From Scylla paramamosain (taxonomy: Eukaryota > Arthropoda > Malacostraca > Decapoda > Portunidae), in the NCBI RefSeq assembly GCF_035594125.1, contig NW_026973750.1, positions 1-64,000 of the forward strand: a stretch of 64,000 nt of DNA, in the 5' to 3' direction. The first letter of the stretch is position 1. Each line of letters opens with the position of its first letter. The notes beneath the pieces are model-generated. The model was not told where the DNA came from and searched no databases. It saw only the letters and a program-made list of their open reading frames with translations. The position numbers and the translations under genes were made by a program. Positions 1-41,424 of this stretch are shown here, piece after piece.

Positions 1-30900
<30,900 letters not shown>

Positions 30901-30954
30901 CGCTCCAACTACCCTGTCGTGTTCTTGCTCTTGTTGGGGATTTGAGGGGCTGTG

Positions 30955-31140
30955 CAGGCTGTGGTGCTACAACCTCTAGAGCCCTGAAGGTGCTGGCAGC
31001 AGGCAAGTTATCTGGTTATATTCTGGTGAGCTGCCCTGTCATTTGGAGGAAGACCTTGGTATGCTTAAGTGCCTTGAAGGCCAAGCTGGGGTCTTGGAAA
31101 CCACCCAACAGGTCTTCTAGTGATGGCCTGTGGATGTGGA
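30955..31140. other. Exon-like sequence upstream of MRM2 start, strand unresolved
   Basis: On the minus strand 31113-31012 reads SLEDLLGGFQDPSLAFKALK and on through HTKVFLQMTGQLTRI to a stop, with protein-like composition. On the plus strand a region bounded by a ctgtgcag acceptor (30960) and a gtgagc donor (31025) reads ATTSRALKVLAAGKLSGYIL. Both cannot be coding. I recognise neither. They could be a 5' exon of MRM2, part of a divergent neighbour, or chance. Confidence 0.25.
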
Positions 31141-31354
31141 GTAATAACAGTGAGTGGAGAAGAGCAGTGTGGTGGGAAAGATGGTGAGAAGGACTGGGTA
31201 GGAACTGGCTCCAGAATGCATGTTACAAATGTTTAAAATATGTATGTAATCATTAACATTATTTTGGAAGTCTTGCAAACAATATCTATGAATGAACAAA
31301 ATAGGTGCCTTTTTTCCCCAAAAAAGTCTCAGAAGATGAGCCTGTGTCTTATAT

Positions 31355-31675
31355 GCAGAAATTAATGAAGAAAAAGTTGAGGGATGAGTCAAGACACTTA
31401 GAGTTGATACCAGAAGAGAAGTCTGACCTGGGGACATTTGCGGTCCTTTCCCCAGATGAGGACTCTGAGGCTGGTGTAGGAGTCACCATGATTTTGAATT
31501 TTGAGTGAAGGGTGTGTGTGTAATTAGGTGCTTGTATAGAGTTGTCTTTAGAGGACAGGCTGTGACTGCCCCCTTGTATTGTGAGACACAGCACCCTCTG
31601 ATCCAGTGCTTTAGACCTCACTAGGAGTAATTATCATTTTTGCAGGTGCCTACTGCCTCCTCCTTATTAAGCATG
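31355..31675 (-). mobile_element. LINE-A copy 4: 5' leader and first codons
   Basis: Inverted copy of the LINE-A leader (31675-31490), then the start region ATGGTGACTCCTACACCAGC and onward to the FFINFCI block at about 31355, where it stops. It lies about 450 bp upstream of the MRM2 start codon, so its internal promoter could in principle influence that gene; this is inference. Confidence 0.85.
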
Positions 31676-31777
31676 CACAACATTTTTTTGTGTCTATAGG
31701 TAGTGTGAGTCACCCACAGTGATGTATTGAGTACAGATGTGAAGAGTGTGCTGTGTGATTCTTCTTTTTGAGTCAAG

Positions 31778-32420
31778 ATGACCGAGCACAATGAGCAAAG
31801 TACTGTATCAAATTCTGCCAAAAACTTGTTGATACGTAAACCCAGGCTATCAAGAAGATTCAGAAGGCCTTTTGAGATGATGCTGTGGAGTGGTACACCT
31901 GGTCTAAAGATGGATGCACTTCAGTGGACAGAAAGCCATGTTGTGCAGACTAGCAGAAATGACAAAATGATTGCAAAGGTTTGAGAAAAAGTCTATGAAG
32001 ACCATCATGTGGCTATTGAGGAGATTGCTGCCAAAGTTGGAATCAGCCATGGGTCAGTTCAGTCAATTATGACACAAGATTTATTCATGAGGAGGGTGTC
32101 AGCCAAATTCGTACCAAAGTTACTGTCTGACCAGCAAAAAGAAAATTTAAAGAAAATCTTCCAGGACATGCTAGAGTGTACTCGCCAAGATCAAAACTTC
32201 ATGAAAACTATCATCTCTGGCAATGAGACCGGTGTATGGCTATGACCCTGAAACAAAATTGCAATCATCCCTATGGAAGCATCCAGCCTTACCAATCCCA
32301 AAGAAAGCAAGACAGGTATACAGCAATGTTAAACTGATGATCGCGTGTTTTTTTGACTACAGAGGTATTGTGCACCATGAATATGCACCACAAGGTCAGA
32401 CAATTAACAAAAAATGCTAA
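31778..32420 (+). pseudogene. mariner transposase pseudogene, 3'-truncated
   Basis: Starts MTEHNEQSTVSNSAKNL. It continues ESHVVQTSRNDKMIAKV, a TGA where Arg is expected, then the second helix-turn-helix AIEEIAAKVGISHGSVQSIM and MRRVSAKFVPKLLSDQQ. The first catalytic block reads SGNETG where mariners have GDETW, so the Asp is Asn and one base is missing. It then runs in another frame as VYGYDPETK, PKKARQVYSNVKLMIACFFD and GIVHHEYAPQGQTINK, and stops. The second and third catalytic Asp region is partly or wholly missing. About 60% of a normal mariner transposase remains. Terminal repeats not found. Confidence 0.87.
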
Positions 32421-33009
32421 CCTAACTTAGTAACATGCATACCTTAGTTTTCACTATCAATGGAGTCATTGGCTGAAGGTAAGGGAAATATGGCTGGCAG
32501 AACCCATGATTTCTTAGAAATTTCAATGAGGACACCTTATCCTTGTAGGACATCTTGATTATATAATGTGGAGTAAGAGCTCACACCAAACAGAGCTTGC
32601 CCATTGTGTAAATGATATCTCAAATCTATTTCATATCTATTCATATAAATAACTTCTACCTGCCTATACATATATGTCATGAAAGGGTAGCCAACTAGGT
32701 GAGCCTCCACATTGGGTGACATTCATGCAGCGCAGCATGAGAAGTGATTGCATATGATTGGGTATCAAATAATAAATCAAATGTAATTGGAGCATTCAAT
32801 ATTAGTGTTGAAGAAGATCAGTAGGTGGCAACAGTGTTGACTGTGAAGAGATGCAAGCTGAACAGGTCTGCCATGACAGCCCTTCTGTGTGGGCCAAATA
32901 ATAATAGAAAAGTCCTGCTCAAAAACTATTAGTTTTCAACAGGAAGACTATAAAAGAAATATGTCTTATAAAAGTCACAATTAGGTATCATAAAAACTGC
33001 AGGAAAAAA

Positions 33010-33110
33010 ACAAAACAAAATGAGGTAAGTGATTGGGGGTATAAATTCCAATAATACCAAAAGGAGTGAAATGGGTACAAATTCCAATAATACCAAAAGG
33101 AGTGCAATCT
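33010..33110. repeat. Short tandem duplication, about 36 bp, two copies
   Basis: aaattccaataataccaaaa ggagtg occurs at about 33044 and again at 33080. The surrounding 32421-33235 otherwise shows no recognisable gene or element. Confidence 0.85.
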
Positions 33111-33670
33111 TGTCTGAAAGGTGAGAGTTGGTAGACTGCAAGAATAGTGATGCCAAAATCAGTAAAGAAAATGTCAAGAGTATTAGGATGATAAAAAATA
33201 TTCTACCAATGTTCACAGACCCTGATATAAATACCATAAATGTCCCCAGGTCGGACTGCCTTTCTGTCGACGACCCTAAGTGTCTTGACACCCCCCTCAA
33301 CTTTTTTTTCATTAACTTCTGCAACATTCGCGGTCTAAGATCTAATTTTCAATCTGTAGAACACCACCTCTCCTCTTCTAAACCTCATCTTCTTTTCCTC
33401 ACTGAAACTCAGGTGTCTGAGGCAACTGACAGTAGCCCCTTTTCTGTTCCCTCCTACTTTCTCTATCCTCATTTTCGATCCAAAGCTGGATGCTGCGTTT
33501 ATGTGCGCAATGACTTAACCTGCTCTCGTGCCCACGCTCTTGAATCTTCCGAGTTTTCCACCATCTGGCTATGACTACAGAGTCACTCTCATACTAAATT
33601 TATCTGTGCTGTATACCTCTCTCCTAATTCCTCTGACTATAAGAAATTCTTTGACTACTTAACTTCCAAA

Positions 33671-34243
33671 GTGGAGCACATTCTGACCCTCTTCCCTTTT
33701 GCAGAGATCTTCATTCTTGGAGACTTCAATGTTCACCACCAGCTTTGGCTTTCCTCTCCCTTCACTGATCATCCTGGTGAACTAGCCTACAACATTGCTA
33801 TCCTCCATGACCTAGAGCAATTGGTGCAACACCCTACTCGTAATCCTGACCGTCTTGGAGATACGCCAAACATTCTTGACCTTTTCCTGACCTCTAATCC
33901 TTCTGCTTATGCTGTCACCCTTTCTTCTCCGTTGGGCTTCTCCAATCACAATCTCATATCTTTATCTTGTCCTATCGCACCAATCCCTCCTCAGGATCCC
34001 CCTAAGCGAAGGTGCCTCTGGCGTTTTGCCTCTGCTAGTTGGGGGGACCTGAGGAGGTATTTTGCTGATTTTCCTTGGAATGACTACTGCTTCCGTGTCA
34101 GAGACCTGTCTTTGTGTGCTGAGCGCATAACAGAGGTGATAGTGTCTGGCATGGAGGCATACATTCCTCACTCTTTTTCTTGTCCTAAACCTTCTAAACC
34201 TTGGTTTAACACAGCTTGTTCTCGTGCTATACATGATAGATAG
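33671..34243 (+). pseudogene. LINE-A copy 6 endonuclease C-terminal half
   Basis: 190 codons. [12 protein letters not shown] carries the metal-binding D-x-[12 protein letters not shown] is the usual block IX, and the S-x-H motif reads FSNHNLI where S-D-H is normal, so one conserved Asp is lost. It ends at the TAG at 34223-34225, where copy 3 has CAG. Confidence 0.88.
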
Positions 34244-35776
34244 GTGGCCCACAAAAGGTACTTAAGCCTTCCATCACCAGAATCTCATGCACTTTATATT
34301 TCTGCCCGGAACCATGCCAAGTCTGTTCTCCAACTAGCCAAAAACTCCTTCATTAACAGAAAATGTCAAAACCTTTCAAGATCTAACTCCCCTCGTGATT
34401 TCTGGCATCTAGCCAAAAATATCTCCAATAACTTTGCTTCTTCTTCTTTCCCTTCTCTATTTCAACCAGATGGCACCACTGCTATCACATCTATTTCTAA
34501 AGCTGAACTCCTTGCTCAAACCTTTGCTAAAAACTCTACCTTGGATGATTCTGGGCTTGTTCCTGCCTCTCCTCCACCCTCTGACTACTTCATGCCACCT
34601 ATTAAAATTCTTCGCAATGATGTTTTCCATGCCCTCGCTGGCCTAAACCCTCGGAAGGCTTATGGACCTGATGGGGTCCCTCCTATTGTTCTCCGAAACT
34701 GTGCCTCCATGCTTGCACCTTGCCTAGTCAAACTCTTTCAGCTCTGTCTGTCAACATCTACCTTTCCTTCTTGCTGGAAGTTTGCCTACATTCAACCTGT
34801 TCCTAAAAAGGGTGACCATTCTAATCCCTCAAACTATCGTCCTATTGCTTTAATTTCCTGCCTATCTAAAGTTTTTGAATCTATCCTCAACAGGAAGATT
34901 CTTAAACATCTATCACTTCACAACCTTCTATCTGATCGCCAGTATGGGTTTCGTCAAGGCCGCTCTACTGGTGATCTTCTGGCTTTCCTTACTGAGTCTT
35001 GGTCATCCTCTTTTAGAGATGTTGGTGAAACTTTTGCTGTTGCCTTGGACATATCAAAAGCTTTTGATAGAGTCTGGCACAAAGCTTTGATTTCCAAACT
35101 ACCCTCCTACGGTTTCTATCCTTCTCTCTGTAACTTCATCTCAAGTTTCCTTTCTGACCGTTCTATTGCTGCTGTGGTAGACGGTCACTGTTCTTCTCCT
35201 AAATCTATTAACAGTGGTGTTCCTCAGGGTTCTGTCCTGTCACCCACTCTCTTCTTATTATTCATTAATGATCTTCTAAACCAAACTTCTTGTCCTATCC
35301 ACTCCTACGCTGATGATACCACCCTGCACTTTTCCACGTCTTTTCATAGACGTCCAACCCTTCAGGAGGTAAACATATCACGCAGGGAATCCACAGAACG
35401 CCTGACTTCTGATCTTTCTAAAATTTCTGATTGGGGCAGAGCAAACTTGGTATTGTTCAATGCCTCAAAAACTCAATTCCTCCATATATCAACTCGACAC
35501 AACCTTCCAGACAACTATTGCCTCTTCTTCAATGACACTCAACTGCCCCCCTCTTCTACACTGAACATCCTCGGTCTGTCCTTTACTTATAATCTGAGCT
35601 GGAAACATCCCCGCCAGTTTTTCTCACCCCCCCAGCTGCTAACTCTGTACAAGGGCCTTATCCGTCCATGTATGGAGTATGCTTCACATGTCTGGGGGGG
35701 GTTTCACTCATACTGCTCTTCTAGACAGGGTGGAATCAAAAGCTTTTTGTCTCATCAACTCCTCTCCTCTAACTGA
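34244..35776 (+). pseudogene. LINE-A copy 6 reverse transcriptase
   Basis: 510 codons. RT motifs in order: NPRKAYGPDGVPPIVLRNC, FKFAYIQPVPKKGD-type block, NPSNYRPIALISCLSKVFE, DRQYGFRQGRSTGDLL, VALDISKAFDRVWHKALISK, NSGVPQGSVLSPTLFLLFIN, HSYADDTTLHFSTS (catalytic pair intact), and [15 protein letters not shown] deletion of about 60 bp after this removes part of the thumb relative to copies 1b and 7. The C-terminal domain continues in another frame at 35679-36095. Confidence 0.92.
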
Positions 35777-36095
35777 CTGTCTTCAGCCTCTCTCTCACCG
35801 CCGCAATGTTGCATATCTAGCTGTCTTCTACCGCTATTTTCATGCTAACTGCTCTTCTGATCTTGCTAACTGCATGCCTCCGCTCCTTCCGCGGCCTCGC
35901 TGCACAAGACTTTCTTCTTTCTCTCACCCCTATTCTGTCCACCTCTCTAACGCAAGAGTTAACCAGTATTCTCAATCATTCATCCCTTTCTCTGGTAAAC
36001 TCTGGAACTCCCTGCCTGCTTCTGTATTTCCACCTTCCTATGACTTGAATTCCTTCAAGAGGGAGGTTTCAAGACACTTATCCACCAATTTTTGA
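35679..36095 (+). pseudogene. LINE-A copy 6 C-terminal domain
   Basis: 138 codons: ALLDRVESKAFCLINSSP, LSHRRNVAYLAVFYRYFHAN, SRCTRLSSFSH-type block, SQSFIPFSGKLWNSLPASVF, NSFKREVSRHLSTNF and stop. The same domain is seen in copies 1b, 7 and the 28152-28510 fragment, where it is the best conserved piece. Confidence 0.88.
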
Positions 36096-36208
36096 CCACT
36101 GCTTTGACCCTTTTATGGGACTGGCATTTCAGTGGGCATTTTTTTTATTAGATTTTTGTTGCCCTTGGCCAGTGTCCTTCCTACATAAAAAAAAAAAAAA
36201 AAAAAAAA

Positions 36209-36944
36209 TTAGAAGGAGGGTCATTTCTAAACAATTTATACCCAATCACACTGACTACAGAATCAGTAATAACTGGCTGTAATTAAGTCTCGCCAACACA
36301 GCACACCATAACATTATCATTAAAGAGAAATTCAGAAATTAAGTTAATTTTGTTAGTCAAGCAGTTGAGATTTAAAGTAACAAATGTACAGAAATAATCA
36401 GATACAATACTATTTACAGATGACTGGTACTCACAAGTCAGAAATGGTTCCAATGGATCTACCAGCCCAAGGAGCCAAGTCTGAGAATATTTAAGTTATC
36501 AGTTCCTGCCCATCACTAGTGGCGAGGGCAGTGTAGCATTAAGGTGCTCTCTGGAGTGTCGCCTTCTTTGTTCAGGTCTGTGAGATCAAGATCTGTGAGC
36601 CCTGGTGACATCCTATGATATGATCACAGGCATGACAGCTGATCTGACTTTTAGGGAAGACATGTGAGGCGGAGATTGACTGTGAGTGGTAGATGCTTGA
36701 CGCCGCCAGCAGGGTGGGCAGGTCAAAGCTGGCGACCCCTGAGGCTAGAAGCTGGCTGCATAGCAAGGCACAGTGTGATTGGAAGTGGGACTACTGCAGC
36801 AGGGAGTGTTCTGTTGTTTCCTGTGTGTTCCTGCATCAGGGACACTGAGGGTTTGGGGCCAGACACAGGCGATGTAGGTCTTCTTCTTCTTCCTATCGCT
36901 TGCTAGGTCCTTTTTCCCTTCAGTGTTATGCTCTGGTCTGTCCA
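36209..36944. other. Spacer between LINE-A and LINE-D, no gene seen
   Basis: No coding or RNA gene is supportable. The right half (about 36500-36944) may be the 3' untranslated part of minus-strand LINE-D, because the reading downstream of its last ORF continues into it without a visible boundary. Confidence 0.5.
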
Positions 36945-38855
36945 CTACCTGTGGAGGATAGTGGTGAGCACAGCACAGGGAACAAAATTACACATGTAAC
37001 AAGTTAAGTTTCCTCCACACCACACTAGGAACTCTTTCATAACCCTTACTATCCTCTCTTTTTCTCTCTTTCTCTCCCCTTGATATAGGCCCAGCACCAT
37101 GAGGATTCCACCATCCTCCTCTAATCTCCTACTCCACTCATCTTCTATAATTTCAGTTAAGGAGCCTATCAACTTGTCTCTCTCTTCTTCATATCCAACA
37201 CACTCCACCATGAAATGTTCCACAGTCTCCCTCACCCCTCTACATGTGTTACATCCCTGGTCCAGCTCAACCCTGTTCCTAGCCTTCACCTCCACTGTCT
37301 CTGTCCTTGCCTTCACTAGCAACTTGCTGACCCAGTCTGCTACATGCCAGTGGAGCACCTCAGGTCTCTCCTTCCACTTGTACCACTTTAATGTAGACTT
37401 TGTTTCTATCCATCTGCCATCTAACTAGACCACCTTTTTCTATCCTTTTCCTCACCTCTCTGTGTCCTATCCTCCTCCAGTCCTCATCAAAGTTTTCACT
37501 CCTTTTCCACCTATCCATTTCCCTACTCCATGAAGATCTAATAGAGTTTTCCCTCACTACCTGTTTCACCCACCTATCCTCATCAAATACTTCTATCTTC
37601 TTCAAAAGTTCAGCTTCCCTTTAATTATCCTCTCTCTGAAGGTGCTCCAGCCCATCTCTCCTCTGACAGCTTCTACTGCTGTGCTGCATGGAACACCTAA
37701 CCCCCACCTACCTACTATATTCTGGGTCTTCTCTAATCTTGTTAAGTCTCCCTCCCGGTAGTAGGTAATTTCAGACCCATACATACAGTAAGGCACTGCC
37801 ATTCCCTTCCATAAACTTCTGCCTACCTCATACTTGTTGATTATCCTACTTCCTACATTCATTATCAATCCTGTTATCTTCCTGGCTTTTCCTTAATTTA
37901 TTTTCATTTGTTTTTCATCTCCTATTCCTTCTTTGCTTACCTCTAGCCCCAAGTAAGTGTACCTCTCCACCACCTTTGCTATGCTGTTCCCTAATATCCA
38001 CTGTCCCTCTACCTCACTGTTAAACTCCACCACCTTACATTTCCTGTCACTATACTTAACACCTCACTCTTGTCCACCCACAACTCCTCCATGTCCTCCT
38101 TATTCTTTGTCATCAGCACTATGTCATTGGCATAGGCTAGACATTTTAATCTCCTATCCCCAACTTTAACACCCTTCCCTGAAACCCTGATCCTTGTATG
38201 TAAATATTAAATAAAGTTGGGGACATCACACACCCATGCCATACTCCAACATTGTTTCTCATCCAACCTGTACTAATGTCTCCTAATGTGAACTTCACCT
38301 TATTATCCTCATACAGCTTCCTAATTACCTGCACTACCTTCCTGTCCACCCTCTGTGTGCAAGTAATGTCAGCAGTTTGCTCCTGTCTACCTTATCATAG
38401 GCCTTCTCTATATCTACGAAAACCAAGAACAGCTCCTTCCATAACTTAATATTTCTTTCAATAATTTCCTTCATAAATAGCACATTTTCTAAGCCACCTC
38501 TGCCCTGCCTAAAACCACTCTGCTCCTCTCCAAGCACCTTATTCTCCTCTATCCAAGTCTTCAGTTTATTACTAATTACCCAACCTTGGCTAGTATGTTC
38601 ATCACTGCTATAGGTCTGTAATTACCTACGTCCTCCCTTGGCTTTCTTCCTCCCTTGTGTATGAGTGTAATTCTGTTCCTGTTCCAATCTTGAAGCACCT
38701 CCCCTATCTCTAATATTTTCCTGAACAGCCCAGTTAGTGCCCATTTTAATGCTTCCCCACTGTACTTTATGAACTCACCTATGATGCTGTCTGTCCCGCC
38801 TGCTTTCCCTGTCTTGATGGCTCTCATCACTAAAGCTATGCCTTGCTCCTCTATC

Positions 38856-39356
38856 TTAACATCTTCCATCCCCTCTAGATTTATTACTGTAAATGGACAT
38901 ATTTCCTGTTTCCTCTTCCTCCTCCTGCCTAATAATCCTGTGCCAATACTCCTCCACTATGGGCACCACTTCCTCCTCGCTGCTTGCCTCCCTGCCATCC
39001 ACTTTCAGCTTCACCCCCTGGAGTGTTGCCGGCCCACCCAAGTTTCTCCTTAATCGTCTCCACGCTTCCTTTTCTCTTTCTCTCCGTGGCATGTTGTTGA
39101 GGATCCTTGCCTGCTCTCCCTCCAACTTCTCAATCTTACCTCTAATGATTGCCTGAGCTGCTTTCTTTGCATCTATATAATTATCCCAAGCTTGTATCCA
39201 TTCTGCTTCATACCTTCCTCCAGATCTCTTTGCCAGTCTAGCTAGGTTCCTTTGTTTCCTATAATCTCTTTTCCTGTCTCCTAATGCCTTAGCTACCTCC
39301 TCATCCCACCATCCTTTCAGTCTGGTTTTCCCTACCTTAATCTTCTTTACACCCAC
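38856..39356 (-). pseudogene. LINE-D ORF2 linker between endonuclease and RT
   Basis: 166 codons of highly charged helical sequence (KGWWDEEVAKALGDRKRDYR, AQAIIRGKIEKLEGEQARIL), the region linking endonuclease to RT in non-LTR elements. The following RT piece starts at 38869 in another frame. Confidence 0.8.
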
Positions 39357-39647
39357 AGACTTCTTTACCTGTCACCTTATGTTTTGTTTGATGACACATT
39401 CCCATTCACTTACTGTCCTTCCTACCTCCTCTCTCTCTCTTGGCATAATTTCTTCCATTTCTCTACAGTACTTCACCCAGTCTGAATTCTTTAAGTTCCA
39501 CTTCTCTTTCCACACTTCCTTCCTAACTCCTGTACATTTCCTGGTCTTCCCAATGGTAATGCCTATTAAGAAGTGACGTGAATCATTTATTCCTTCATTT
39601 TTCCATATCCTACATCCCTATTGCTCTACCTGTTCATTTACTATGAC

Positions 39648-40160
39648 TTAGTCTAATGCCAACTCAATTCTCCTATCTCTCCATGTTACAGGTTTTTCCA
39701 ACTCCCATTTCTTGATCCTCATTTTCATGTCAGCAGTGAAATCTAATATCAGCTGCCCATTTTGGTTCACCATCTCCTCCATTAACCCTATGTGTCCATT
39801 CAGATCACCCATTACAACCCATTTATTTTGTCCTACTCTCTCTTTCAAGCTAGTCACTGCCTCATAAAGCTTCCCGTTATCCTCATCATTCCTCTGGCTC
39901 TCCATCCCCATATACACCACTGTCACCCACCACACATTCCATTGCTCTGTGATCTTCACTGTTAACATGTCACCCTTATTGTGACCTAGTCTACCTTCCA
40001 TTTCCCTTATCTTGATTTCCTCCACACTCCTACCTTCCTTTTCCCTCATAATCACCCCCACCCCTCCTCTTTTCTTCTCTCCTGCTTGCCTGCCTCTGCC
40101 TAAGACTAACCAACCTCCTTCACTCCACTCAATGCTGTCATGCCATCCTGTCTCACCCAC
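39648..40160 (-). pseudogene. LINE-D endonuclease domain, N-terminus cut by the MULE insertion
   Basis: 170 codons. GRGRQAGEKKRGGVGVIMRE, VVYMGMESQRNDEDN, KWVVMGDLNGHIGLMEEMVN (D-x-N metal site) and TWRDRRIELALD are APE-like endonuclease blocks. The reading stops at the MULE target site tcctattac and its upstream part lies at 43695 and beyond. Confidence 0.83.
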
Positions 40161-40723
40161 TCCTATTACGGGTATCCGGTCATTTCACCCACATGCCATT
40201 TCGCCACACTATGGAGTCATTTCGCCCACAGGTCATTTCGCCCACACTGTGGAGTCATTTCGCCCACACCATGGAGTCATTTCGCCCACACCGTGGGGTC
40301 ATTTCGCCCACACTGTGGCAAGGTTGCCAACCTGATTTTGCAGATAGTACTAGGATATACCGAAGGCTGGATATTACGATAATAGCTCATATCTAGTATG
40401 TCACAGCTATAGGTAAATGCAACTAAGTAAAATACACACCACTGATCTTTACTGTAGCTGCCTTCCTAGGGTATATGACACAAAGTCCCGACTGCTATCA
40501 CTGTTTTTAATGATTAGCGTGAACTGGAAAAAACACATTCCATCACAAAATCGTAAACCCTAAAAATGTACATATACAACAAATTAATTATTTTAAAGAT
40601 AGCTGGGTTAAACAATTCAACAATGCACAATCATAGCATTACAAATATGGCAAAGAAATATACTCTAACAATTATAACTATCTCATGGCTACACTTGAAA
40701 GGAGAAACACTCAAATTATCTCC

Positions 40724-40796
40724 ACCCAACCGGGGAATCAAACCCCAGTTCTCTGGCTTGTGAAGCCAGCGCTCTAACCACTGAATTACCGGGAAG
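40724..40796 (-). tRNA. tRNA-like sequence (Val-CAC-like anticodon arm), probably a pseudogene or SINE head
   Basis: On the minus strand: A box tggttagagcgctgg, an anticodon arm CTGGC-TTCACAA-GCCAG with a perfect 5-bp stem (anticodon CAC if functional), and a T arm GGGG-TTTGATT-CCCC matching the B box. The acceptor ends (ccgg side and ggttggg side) do not pair well, so a working tRNA is unlikely. It lies inside the MULE, 550 bp from its left end. Confidence 0.5.
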
Positions 40797-40800
40797 TGTG

Positions 40801-41050
40801 TGTTGGGGAGGGGGCAGCAGGGAGGGGGGAGGAAGGGGGGTTGGAGGAAAGGAGAAAAGAGAGAGATAGCAGGGAGGGAGGAGGAAAGGGCTAAGAGGAG
40901 GAGAGGTAGGAGGGAAGGAAAGTAGGGAGAGAAGAGGGAGGGAAGAGGGAGGGAGGAGGGATGGTGTGGGATATAAGCTGGCAGGGAAGAAGAAGAGAGG
41001 GGGGTGAGAGGGAAGGAGGGAGGAGGTGGAAGATAAGGGATCGAGTGTGT
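40801..41050. repeat. GA/GGA-rich low-complexity tract
   Basis: Purine-rich strand with repeated ggaggga, agaggag and similar units. It is internal to the MULE, between the tRNA-like sequence and the AAT array. Confidence 0.85.
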
Positions 41051-41060
41051 GTGCGTGTGT

Positions 41061-41119
41061 ATTATTATCATAATAATAATAATAATAATAATAATAATAG
41101 CAATAATAATAATAACAAC

Positions 41120-41177
<58 letters not shown>
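41061..41177. repeat. (AAT)n microsatellite
   Basis: About 117 bp of AAT with AGC and AAC interruptions near 41099 and 41115, inside the MULE. Confidence 0.95.
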
Positions 41178-41179
<2 letters not shown>

Positions 41180-41253
41180 CATTTTTTTAGTAAGGCAGTC
41201 AAGGAGTGAAAATATACTTAATTCATAAGAAACTATTCACAAAGCCTATGGAA

Positions 41254-41262
41254 GTGTGTGTC

Positions 41263-41355
<93 letters not shown>
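41254..41355. repeat. (GT)n microsatellite
   Basis: About 100 bp of GT, ending 70 bp before the MULE transposase start codon. Confidence 0.96.
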
Positions 41356-41356
<1 letters not shown>

Positions 41357-41424
41357 GTTTGGTGGTTCATTTCCTATGTTTTGTAATTACTAATTGACCA
41401 CAGAATAAAACAGTTCCTGGCAAG

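Larger units (their letters stand above)
33239..36205 (+). mobile_element. LINE-A copy 6: longest copy, endonuclease to poly(A)
   Basis: Covers nearly the whole LINE-A ORF and 3' end; only the leader and first codons are missing. Order: endonuclease ([64 protein letters not shown]), linker, RT, and C-terminal domain. It ends ttgcccttggccagtgtcct cctacata then an A run (36187-36208). Breaks: TGA at 33572-33574, TAG at 34223-34225, a 60-bp deletion near 35605, and a frame change at the G run near 35697. The family lacks a visible RNase H domain. Clade Jockey- or CR1-like, not settled. Confidence 0.92.
36945..40169 (-). mobile_element. LINE-D, ORF2 portion (left of MULE insertion)
   Basis: Minus-strand order: endonuclease 40160-39648 (GGVGVIMREKEGRSVEEI, WVVMGDLNGHIG, WRDRRIELALD), linker 39356-38856 (LKGWWDEEVAKAL, REREKEAWRRLRRNLG), RT fingers 38869-38576 (KTGKAGGTDSIIGEFIKY, DVGNYRPIAVMNILAKV), 38537-38334 (GEEQSGFRQGRGGLENVLFM, FVDIEKAYDKVDRS), 38349-38146 (GVWHGCVMSPTLFNIYIQG), a catalytic site at about 38130 reading YANDIVLM (Asn for Asp), and C-terminal pieces to 36945. 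Many frame breaks. The 5' part continues at 43686 beyond the MULE. Confidence 0.88.

Noticed and set aside
36572..36945. Small ORFs on both strands downstream of LINE-D
   Set aside because: No motif or splice support; probably LINE-D 3' untranslated sequence.
40180..40320. Second possible CRISPR-like array (gtcatttcgcccaca units)
   Set aside because: Irregular short units matched by an inverted array at the other end of a 9-bp-TSD element; these are MULE subterminal repeats.
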